Assembly: GCA_964544305.1 (NCBI GenBank)
Contig: CAZJAZ010000065.1
Span: 1 to 11,296, forward strand
DNA length: 11,296 nucleotides
Source: JAFDWI01 sp964544305
GTDB lineage: Bacteria; Actinomycetota; Acidimicrobiia; Acidimicrobiales; Iamiaceae
Direction: 5' to 3'
Made by a program: the position numbers and the translations under genes
The notes under the pieces: model-generated
Database searches by the model: none
What the model was told of the DNA's origin: nothing
What the model saw: the letters and a program-made list of their open reading frames with translations, nothing else
Shown: in pieces, positions 6,035 through 11,296 of the stretch
Numbering within the stretch: the first letter of the stretch is position 1
Layout: the number at the start of each line of letters is the position of its first letter

Positions 6035-7174
6035 GTGACGAAGTCAGAGGGCTTTCCTGCGCTCTCACCCGGGGTCTACTGCGCGCCAACAAACACCGGT
6101 GGGGTCGTCGTTGATTGCTTGACGCTCGAGGTTCATTTCGTGAATGCGTCCGCGGCTCTCGTTCTGCGTGCTTGTGCGCTTCACGAATCCGTTTCACTTT
6201 TGTTGGAGCAATGCGCATTTCGAACCGGTGAAGCCCAAGAGCAAATTGCCGCGGACGTCGAAACGATTGTCAACGAATTCACTCAGCGCGGACTCATTGG
6301 CCGGCCAGATGGCCCAAGCATCTTTCTTCCTCAATCGGCTTCACAAGAGCCGTTCGAAGGAAATTGTGAAACCATCCAGAAAGCCGGAAACCACGTCATC
6401 CGATTCCGATGCTCTGACGTGATGCTTTGCACCGAAGTTGCATCGGTGTTGGGACTGACGACGACCACGGCTCACCCAACGACAACATTCTTCATTGAAA
6501 AGGCGAGCGACGGGAGTGTGATTGTGCACACCGACTCAGACTGGCACTTTCATGACGTCGCTGAGATGCGCACAAAGCTCGTCACCATCGTCAATGATTT
6601 TGTGGCCCGCACCGCAACCGACCTGGTGCTCCACGCCGGATCGCTCATCGCCCCAAGCGGCGAAGTCGGTGTGTTCCCCGCCCCGCCGGGAAACGGAAAA
6701 TCCACGCTGTGCGGGGCGCTCACGCAACGAGGATGGACCTACTTGGGCGACGAATCCACAACCATTCGTCACGAAGATCGCGCGGTTGTCCCCTATGCAA
6801 AACCGCTCACCCTCTCTGCGTCGGGGTGCCGCGCCCTTGGCGTTGTGCCAGGTAAGCCAACACGCGGCGAGGACGAAGACGTTGCACTCGACAGACTCGG
6901 AACCAACGTCATGGTGCAATACGACCCAACCGTTCCGCTTGGCCACGTTGTCCTTCCTCACTATGTGGGAAACGACGGCGAATCCAATGTCGAACAGCTT
7001 CACGGCGACGAGGCGATCGTTGCGCTCATCGCCAATTCTCTCAACCTCCGCTACGCGGGAAATCGAGCACTCGAGACCCTTGTCGAATTGGCCGAGCGAG
7101 TTCCAGTGCACCGGATCGCCTACCGCTCAACGGACGAGGCAATTGCGCAACTCCAAGAGATCGGTCTGGAATGA
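6035..7174 (+). CDS. PqqD-like / HPr-kinase-like P-loop fusion protein, copy 2
   Basis: This is a predicted cytosolic protein of 379 residues. The N-terminal region (about 8-90) is a clearer PqqD match than copy 1: LSPGVY, VVVDCLTLEVHFVNASAALVL, then helices ending EFTQRGLIGR. The C-terminal half has LHAG (199-202), Walker A APPGNGKS (216-223, with Ala replacing the first Gly, which the motif permits), GDES (238-241) and YAKPLTLS, all aligned with copy 1. This is the HprK-type arrangement. The GTG start at 6035 gives a short lead into the PqqD domain; the ribosome binding site is weak. Downstream, SLNLRYAGNRALETLVELAERVPV parallels a similar block in copy 1, so the homology runs full length. 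The product may bind, modify or chaperone GRP3; the substrate is inferred only from the pairing. No radical SAM or lasso enzymes lie nearby. Confidence 0.82.
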   Translation: MTKSEGFPALSPGVYCAPTNTGGVVVDCLTLEVHFVNASAALVLRACALHESVSLLLEQCAFRTGEAQEQIAADVETIVNEFTQRGLIGRPDGPSIFLPQSASQEPFEGNCETIQKAGNHVIRFRCSDVMLCTEVASVLGLTTTTAHPTTTFFIEKASDGSVIVHTDSDWHFHDVAEMRTKLVTIVNDFVARTATDLVLHAGSLIAPSGEVGVFPAPPGNGKSTLCGALTQRGWTYLGDESTTIRHEDRAVVPYAKPLTLSASGCRALGVVPGKPTRGEDEDVALDRLGTNVMVQYDPTVPLGHVVLPHYVGNDGESNVEQLHGDEAIVALIANSLNLRYAGNRALETLVELAERVPVHRIAYRSTDEAIAQLQEIGLE

Positions 7175-7229
7175 CGCCAACCAAATTGCACCAGTGATTT
7201 TGGACGCTCGGGCTGTAGCGTTGAGCGCC

Positions 7230-8618
7230 GTGATTCCGGCACGTTTTCGCCCCATCATCAACGAAGTGTCACCCCTCGCTGAGCGGTTCACGAACGCGGG
7301 TTACACGCTGTATCTCGTTGGTGGCGTCGTGCGTGACCTGCTCTTGGGGCGCGAATTTAATGATGAATCCGACCTTGATTTCACCACTGATGCGACCCCC
7401 AGTGAAACCCGATCGCTCCTTGATGGATACGCCGATGCCATCTGGACACAAGGCGAGAAGTTCGGCACGATCGGCGCAAAAGTTGCGGGACGATCACTTG
7501 AAATTACCACGCATCGCGGTGAGGCCTACCGGCCAGACTCGCGCAAACCAGACGTCACATTTTCAACCAAAATTGCTGATGACCTTGCACGTCGAGATTT
7601 CACGATCAACGCCATGGCGATGCAACTGCCCGAGCCAAACCTCATCGACCTTTTTGATGGCGCCGCTGACCTTCACGCAAAGCGCTTGCGTACGCCACTT
7701 TCCCCTGAGGAATCATTTAGCGACGATCCACTGCGCATGATGCGCGCCGCACGGTTTATTGCCGGTTATGGCTTTGAGCCGGATCCGGCGCTTGTCGAGG
7801 CGGCCACAAACATGGCTGAACGGCTCGATGTGGTTTCGCCTGAACGAATCAGAGATGAGCTCGACAAGTTGTTGGTGGTCGAAGACCCCAGCCTGGGCCT
7901 TTGGTTTCTTGCGAACACCGGGCTAGCCGACCGCTTCTTGCCCGAGTTGACCGGCATGAAACTCGAACAAGATCCAATCCATCGCCACAAAGACGTGCTC
8001 ACCCACACGATAGCGGTCGTCAAAAACACATCGCCACGGAAGCGGTTACGTCTTGCTGCACTCTTACATGATGTGGGCAAACCTGCCACCCGTGCTTTTG
8101 GTGACAACGGTGTGAGCTTTCACCACCATGAAGTTGTGGGCGCTCGCATGGCTCGTGACCGGATGCGAGCACTGCGCTATTCGAACGAAGATGTTGCGGC
8201 GGTACGCAAGTTGGTGTTCTTACATTTGCGCTTTCACACCTATGGGATGGGATGGACGGACTCTGCGGTGCGGCGCTTTGTGCGTGATGCGGGCGACGAG
8301 CTCACCGACTTGATCGAATTGACTCGTTGCGATTGCACGACACGCAACAAGCGCAAAGCAGCCGAATTGTCGGCGCGCATGGACGAACTCGAAGCCCGCA
8401 TTCGTGCACTTGAAGAGGCAGAAGAACTCGCGTCAATCCGACCCGATCTTGACGGTGAACAGATTATGGCGCACCTTGGAATTGGCCCTGGGCGTGAGGT
8501 TGGCGAAGCGCTCAACATGCTTCTTGAACTTCGTCTTGATGAAGGCCCACTCGATCAAGATGAGGCGTACCGTCGTCTTGACGCGTGGTGGACGAACCGT
8601 TCGCAAGCGAAGCGCTAG
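7230..8618 (+). CDS. pcnA: CCA tRNA nucleotidyltransferase (PcnA type, with HD domain)
   Basis: The enzyme adds or repairs the 3'-CCA end of tRNAs using CTP and ATP. The product is 462 residues from the GTG at 7230. The nucleotidyltransferase head shows LYLVGGVVRDLLLG (GG at 31-32, RD at 35-36), the metal-binding DLD (48-50), and RRDFTINAMA. A helical RNA-binding region follows, then an HD-type domain with LLHDVGKP (278-285), VSFHHHEVVGA and LHLRFHTYG. The end, CTTRNKRKA ... RPDLDGEQIM ... WW, matches the mycobacterial PcnA pattern. The start is uncertain: GTG 7194, TTG 7200 and TTG 7221 are also in frame. 7230 is preferred because IPARFRP leads straight into the conserved region, but no strong Shine-Dalgarno is seen. 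The open frame extends far upstream within the kinase-like gene, but that part is a shadow. The stop overlaps that of the opposing methyltransferase gene. Confidence 0.92.
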   Translation: MIPARFRPIINEVSPLAERFTNAGYTLYLVGGVVRDLLLGREFNDESDLDFTTDATPSETRSLLDGYADAIWTQGEKFGTIGAKVAGRSLEITTHRGEAYRPDSRKPDVTFSTKIADDLARRDFTINAMAMQLPEPNLIDLFDGAADLHAKRLRTPLSPEESFSDDPLRMMRAARFIAGYGFEPDPALVEAATNMAERLDVVSPERIRDELDKLLVVEDPSLGLWFLANTGLADRFLPELTGMKLEQDPIHRHKDVLTHTIAVVKNTSPRKRLRLAALLHDVGKPATRAFGDNGVSFHHHEVVGARMARDRMRALRYSNEDVAAVRKLVFLHLRFHTYGMGWTDSAVRRFVRDAGDELTDLIELTRCDCTTRNKRKAAELSARMDELEARIRALEEAEELASIRPDLDGEQIMAHLGIGPGREVGEALNMLLELRLDEGPLDQDEAYRRLDAWWTNRSQAKR

Positions 8619-9319
8619 AGCCCTTGTTTGCGGGCTCGCAGAATCATCGTTGGGGGGAAGTAGCGCAGCACGTCTGCCCATGATGACGCGGGGGGACGCC
8701 CGCGCTCTGCGGCTGGTTCTGCCATGACATCAACCCGATAGTTGTTGCGAGTCAACAAGGTGAAAAGGTCAGCCACGCTCGGTGATGTGTCAAACCACGA
8801 ACGGCGGATGCGTAGCGGGTCGGCCGCGCCCGGATGGGTGAGGCGCAATGCTGGGTGAGGGAGCGAAATGATCAGCGGTGCTTCTTGACGCAACACGCGG
8901 TGTACCTGGCGAATGAGTCGAGCCATGTCGTCGATGCCAACGAATCCATAGGCCGATAGGGCGACGTCAATGCCATCGGCGCGCAAAAACGCAAGGTCTG
9001 CGAGTTCCCCGGTATGCAGTTCGATCTTGACTTCGGCTGCGTCGGCGGCCGCTCGGGCGTGCTCAATTTGGATCGGATCAGCGTCAACGGCGATCACTTT
9101 CGCACCACGTTTGGCCATTTCGATGGCGTTATGGCCAGCCCCACAACCAAGTTCCAAGACTCGACGGCCGTCAAGGTCGCCGATGAGACGCAGTTCGGAT
9201 TCTCCAGGAATCCCACCGCCAAAGACGATGTCGTCGGGAAGACCGTGAGCGTAGGGGTTTGCGAGCGAAAAGGCTTCCCACGCGGGGGCAGGATTGACAT
9301 GGGGATCGTCGGCACTCAT
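8615..9319 (-). CDS. Class I SAM-dependent methyltransferase, unknown substrate
   Basis: This is a predicted soluble methyltransferase of 234 residues using S-adenosylmethionine. Motif I is VLELGCGAG (54-62), followed by the second strand VIAVDADP, whose acidic residue would hold the ribose. LRADGIDVALSAYGFVGI and VLRQEAPLIISLPHP are typical later motifs. The N-terminus (NPAPAWEAF ... GLPDDIVFGGG) suggests a small-molecule or ubiquinone-biosynthesis-like type, but the substrate cannot be assigned. The ATG at 9319 is used; a TTG at 9328 adds three residues and has a G-rich stretch (GGCGGG) at a better distance, so it may be the true start. It converges on pcnA, and the two stop codons share CTAG at 8615-8618. 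Upstream are the hairpin at 9372-9430 and ino1 on the same strand. Confidence 0.85.
   Translation of the reverse strand: MSADDPHVNPAPAWEAFSLANPYAHGLPDDIVFGGGIPGESELRLIGDLDGRRVLELGCGAGHNAIEMAKRGAKVIAVDADPIQIEHARAAADAAEVKIELHTGELADLAFLRADGIDVALSAYGFVGIDDMARLIRQVHRVLRQEAPLIISLPHPALRLTHPGAADPLRIRRSWFDTSPSVADLFTLLTRNNYRVDVMAEPAAERGRPPASSWADVLRYFPPTMILRARKQGL
8618..8637. terminator. Possible weak bidirectional hairpin at convergent pcnA/methyltransferase ends
   Basis: GAGCCC (8618-8623) and GGGCTC (8632-8637) form a 6-bp GC-rich stem with an eight-base loop. It begins in the last base of the pcnA stop and lies in the last codons of the opposing methyltransferase. No T-tract follows on either strand, so a terminator role is only a possibility. 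Confidence 0.25.
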
Positions 9320-9371
9320 GACATGCAAGTTTGCCCGCCGAACACCCGGGAACCCGTGATACTCCTCCCGG

Positions 9372-9430
9372 CCTGCGAAATTTGACGCGTTATGGCTCTT
9401 AGAGAGCCATAACGCGTCAAATTTCGCAGG
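9372..9430. terminator. 28-bp perfect hairpin after ino1, member of a repeat family
   Basis: Arms 9372-9399 and 9403-9430 are perfect reverse complements around a three-base TAG loop. The right arm ends ten bases from the ino1 stop (ino1 is on the minus strand), the place expected for its terminator. There is no T-tract beyond the stem, which is not rare in actinobacteria. The outer arm core CGAAATTTGACGCGTT (9376-9391) recurs at 11267-11282, so this is also a dispersed palindromic repeat. The methyltransferase gene begins 53 bases further on. Confidence 0.6.
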
Positions 9431-9439
9431 AATGTGGGA

Positions 9440-10513
9440 CTAAGCCTGGCCGGAGGCGAAATCTTCGACCATTTGCTGAGCATCCGCATCACGGAACTGC
9501 ACGGGCGGCGACTTCATGAAGTAAGCGGACGGCCCTTCGAGCGGACCACCAATCCCACGGTCAAGACCGAGCTTTGCGCAACGCAGTGCGTCGATGATCA
9601 CACCGGCTGAGTTCGGCGAATCCCACACTTCAAGCTTGAGCTCAACATTGAGTGGAATGTCACCGAAGTTGCGGCCTTCCAAGCGGATGTACGCCCACTT
9701 GCGATCTTGGAGCCACGCCACGTGATCAGAAGGCCCAATGTGGACATCGTCATCGGCAATGCCATGATCAAGCTGGCTGGTCACCGACTGAGTTTTCGAG
9801 ATCTTCTTTGACTCGAGGCGCTCGCGCTCCAACATGTTCTTGAAGTCCATGTTGCCACCCACGTTGAGTTGATACGTGCGATCAAGCACCATGCCACGAT
9901 CTTCAAACAAGCGAGACAAAATTCGGTGGACGATCGTTGCGCCCACCTGCGACTTGATGTCGTCACCGACAATGGGCACGCCAGCGTCGACAAACTTTTG
10001 GGCCCACTCGGGGTTTGAGGCAATGAAAACAGGAATGGCGTTCACGAACGCAACATGGGCATCAAGACACGCCTGCGCGTAATACTTCTGCGCATCTTCC
10101 GAACCAACCGGCAGATACGAAACGAGCACATCGGCCTTGGCGTCACGCAAGGCTTGAGCAACATCAATGGGTTCGGCTGGCGACTCTTCAGCGGAGAGCT
10201 TGTAGTACTTCCCAAAGCCGTCAAGCGTTGGGCCACGCTGCACTTCCACACCGGTGTCGGCCACGTCCGCGAAACGGATCGTATTGTTGAGGCCCGCCCA
10301 CATGGCCTTGGCTACATCTTGACCAACTTTGGTGGCGTCAACGTCAAAGGCCGCGACAAGTTCAATGTCGTTGATGTGATAGCCGCCAAGGTTGACGTGC
10401 ATGAGGCCTGGAACCTCGTCGCCGTCTTTGGCGTTGGCGTAGTAGGTGAGGCCTTGGATCAATGAGTTTGCACAGTTGCCGACACCGGCAATCGCAAGGC
10501 GGATCTTGGTCAT
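9440..10513 (-). CDS. ino1: Inositol-3-phosphate synthase (myo-inositol-1-phosphate synthase)
   Basis: The enzyme converts D-glucose 6-phosphate to 1D-myo-inositol 3-phosphate with bound NAD. In actinobacteria this is the entry step to phosphatidylinositol lipids and mycothiol. The 357-residue product is close in size to mycobacterial Ino1. Visible motifs are the NAD-binding GVGNCANS (10-17), VLVSYLPVGSEDAQKYYAQA, the conserved VGDDIKSQVGATIVHRIL, LNVGGNMDFKNMLERERLES, DVHIGPSDHV and WDSPNSAGVIIDA, all in the bacterial/archaeal-type order. The ATG at 10513 overlaps the padR stop as ATGA, so the two are translated from one message. This gene pair is also adjacent in M. tuberculosis (Rv0046c-Rv0047c). 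A hairpin ten bases after the stop likely ends transcription. Confidence 0.96.
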   Translation of the reverse strand: MTKIRLAIAGVGNCANSLIQGLTYYANAKDGDEVPGLMHVNLGGYHINDIELVAAFDVDATKVGQDVAKAMWAGLNNTIRFADVADTGVEVQRGPTLDGFGKYYKLSAEESPAEPIDVAQALRDAKADVLVSYLPVGSEDAQKYYAQACLDAHVAFVNAIPVFIASNPEWAQKFVDAGVPIVGDDIKSQVGATIVHRILSRLFEDRGMVLDRTYQLNVGGNMDFKNMLERERLESKKISKTQSVTSQLDHGIADDDVHIGPSDHVAWLQDRKWAYIRLEGRNFGDIPLNVELKLEVWDSPNSAGVIIDALRCAKLGLDRGIGGPLEGPSAYFMKSPPVQFRDADAQQMVEDFASGQA

Positions 10514-11157
10514 GAGATGGAACCTCCAACGGTTTCATGCAGGGGAAGGTCACTCGCTGACGCGCGAGCTTCCGGGGATTGGTCAGGCGCCGATTGTTCG
10601 GCTGTGATGAGAGATTCGAGCCAAGCGAGCTCGGCTTCGTCAGAAAGACGGTCGCGTTCACGCAAGGCCCGGCGGTATTGATCGAGTCGGCGTGACTCGC
10701 CTTGGTCGAGTCGGTCGGCGAGCACGCGGCGTCGCCGTTCAAGCAATGCGTGACGTTCAATTTCGGTGAGGAGCGCTGCACACGCGAATTGTGCAGCAAA
10801 GACGCGATCATCGTCACTTGGTTCAACAAGCATGTCGTGCAGGGTGACGCGGCCAGCTTGAGTGATCGTGTACACCTTGCGTTTGCGCTTCGATCGGGGA
10901 AGCGTGGTTACAGGCGTGGCACGCAGTCGGGCTACTTCTGCGCCGAGTGAGCCGGTCATGGGGGTTTGGGTGTTCGAAGCGGTCGAATTTTCTGCGATGG
11001 TGATGAGCCCACGTCGATCAAGCCGATTCAGTGCCGGGTAGAGCGCGCCATATGACACGGTGCCACGACCAAGATCGCTCATGCGTTTGGACAATTCGTA
11101 GCCATGCAGGGGTTGGTCGGCTAAGAGTCCGAGAAGGGAGAGGTCAAGAAGATTCAT
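10510..11157 (-). CDS. PadR-family transcriptional regulator, likely controls padR-ino1
   Basis: This is a DNA-binding regulator of 215 residues. The N-terminal winged helix is typical of PadR: LLGLLADQPLHGYELSKRM, then TVSYGALYPALNRLDRRGLI (about 33-52), with the wing and a KVYTITQAG strand. Between the recognition helix and that strand is a linker of about 40 residues rich in Thr, Ser and Arg, longer than in minimal PadR proteins. The C-terminal half is helical and charged (RRRRVLADRLDQGESRRLDQ), the likely dimerisation domain. Its stop overlaps the ino1 start by four bases. The ATG at 11157 has no Shine-Dalgarno, but a TATATT element lies nine bases upstream, so the message may be leaderless. 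The dyad and ATCGA repeats in that promoter are its probable operator; regulation of ino1 is inference from the operon and the conserved neighbourhood. Confidence 0.9.
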   Translation of the reverse strand: MNLLDLSLLGLLADQPLHGYELSKRMSDLGRGTVSYGALYPALNRLDRRGLITIAENSTASNTQTPMTGSLGAEVARLRATPVTTLPRSKRKRKVYTITQAGRVTLHDMLVEPSDDDRVFAAQFACAALLTEIERHALLERRRRVLADRLDQGESRRLDQYRRALRERDRLSDEAELAWLESLITAEQSAPDQSPEARASASDLPLHETVGGSIS

Positions 11158-11158
11158 C

Positions 11159-11202
11159 GCGCAACTAATATATCGAATCGAACTATCGAAGTGATAGATC
11201 GA
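11159..11202 (-). promoter_or_regulatory. padR-ino1 promoter with repeated ATCGA and CTATC/GATAG dyad
   Basis: On the minus strand a -10-like TATATT (11172-11167) lies nine bases before the padR ATG, placing the start of transcription two or three bases from the codon or at it. Upstream are four ATCGA units (plus-strand starts 11172, 11177, 11185 and 11198) and a 5-5-5 dyad CTATC-GAAGT-GATAG (11183-11197) over the spacer and the -35 area. No good -35 hexamer is seen. The layout fits an autorepressed promoter. Confidence 0.5.
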
Positions 11203-11266
11203 CAGTGTGCCTTGCGTGGCATTCCAAAGTCAACCTGACGTGACCCAAGTCGCATCCCTTCTCGAA

Positions 11267-11296
11267 CGAAATTTGACGCGTTCTGGCCTCAGAGAG
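11267..11296. repeat. Second copy of the ino1-terminator palindrome, cut by the window end
   Basis: CGAAATTTGACGCGTT (11267-11282) repeats the arm of the hairpin at 9376-9391 exactly. The next bases, CTGGCCTC, differ from the first copy. They are followed by AGA and then GAG, which matches the first three bases of a right arm after a three-base loop. The rest is outside the window. It could terminate a minus-strand gene lying to the right. The stretch 11203-11266 shows nothing else. Confidence 0.55.

Noticed and set aside
2617..7174. A lasso-peptide or PQQ biosynthetic cluster
   Set aside because: PqqD-like and HprK-like domains are present, but there is no short precursor, asparagine-synthetase-like cyclase, transglutaminase-like protease or radical SAM gene.
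6522..7193. Continuation of the pcnA frame through the second kinase-like gene
   Set aside because: It is the open shadow frame of a high-confidence gene; the nucleotidyltransferase homology begins only after about 7230.

Overview
The window looks like an origin-proximal chromosomal segment of a moderately GC-rich actinobacterium, possibly Acidimicrobiia-like. The clues are a dnaN-recF pair, an actinobacterial-type PcnA tRNA nucleotidyltransferase, an ino1 gene coupled to a PadR regulator as in Mycobacterium tuberculosis (Rv0046c/Rv0047c), and frequent GTG/TTG starts. The taxon assignment is inference. No rRNA, tRNA, CRISPR array, transposase or integrase was recognised.

Layout. Positions 1-1383 (+) hold the 3' end of dnaN and a complete recF. 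Positions 1384-7174 (+) hold an accessory-looking block of five genes in two related modules. It contains three Tat-signal, glycine-rich secreted proteins (GRP1 1529-2620, GRP2 3942-5045, GRP3 5127-6011) and two large cytosolic proteins that join a PqqD-like N-terminal domain to an HPr-kinase-like P-loop domain (2617-3855 and 6035-7174). GRP1 overlaps the first kinase-like gene by four bases, and GRP3 lies 23 bases before the second. Positions 7230-8618 (+) encode the CCA tRNA nucleotidyltransferase. The rest is on the minus strand: a SAM-dependent methyltransferase (ending at 8615, sharing a CTAG stop with pcnA), inositol-3-phosphate synthase (9440-10513) and its overlapping PadR-family regulator (10510-11157). 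A 28-bp perfect hairpin lies just downstream of ino1. A second copy of the same repeat family begins at the right edge of the window and is cut off there.

Most interesting content. The GRPs share a Tat signal ending AxA-AGT, a core resembling the ALK/LTK-type glycine-rich domain (thought to fold as bundled polyglycine-II helices) and a closing G-Y/W-V-x-LTL strand. They are paired twice with PqqD-HprK fusions. In known RiPP systems PqqD-like domains bind precursor leaders, and HprK-like enzymes phosphorylate Ser in HPr or in lasso peptides. There is no radical SAM enzyme, lasso cyclase or leader peptidase here. The working hypothesis is a two-component system in which a PqqD-HprK protein recognises and perhaps phosphorylates or chaperones a glycine-rich protein that is then exported folded through Tat. 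The pairing is visible in the sequence; the activity is inference.

Regulatory signals. GRP1 and GRP2 share promoter-like blocks (TAACATCT ... ATCAA ... GTGA ... TACG). GRP1 has a perfect TCACAT/ATGTGA dyad between its candidate -35 and -10. GRP3 has a CRP-like TGTGA-N6-TCAC site upstream. The padR-ino1 promoter carries four ATCGA repeats plus a CTATC/GATAG dyad, and the transcript looks nearly leaderless.
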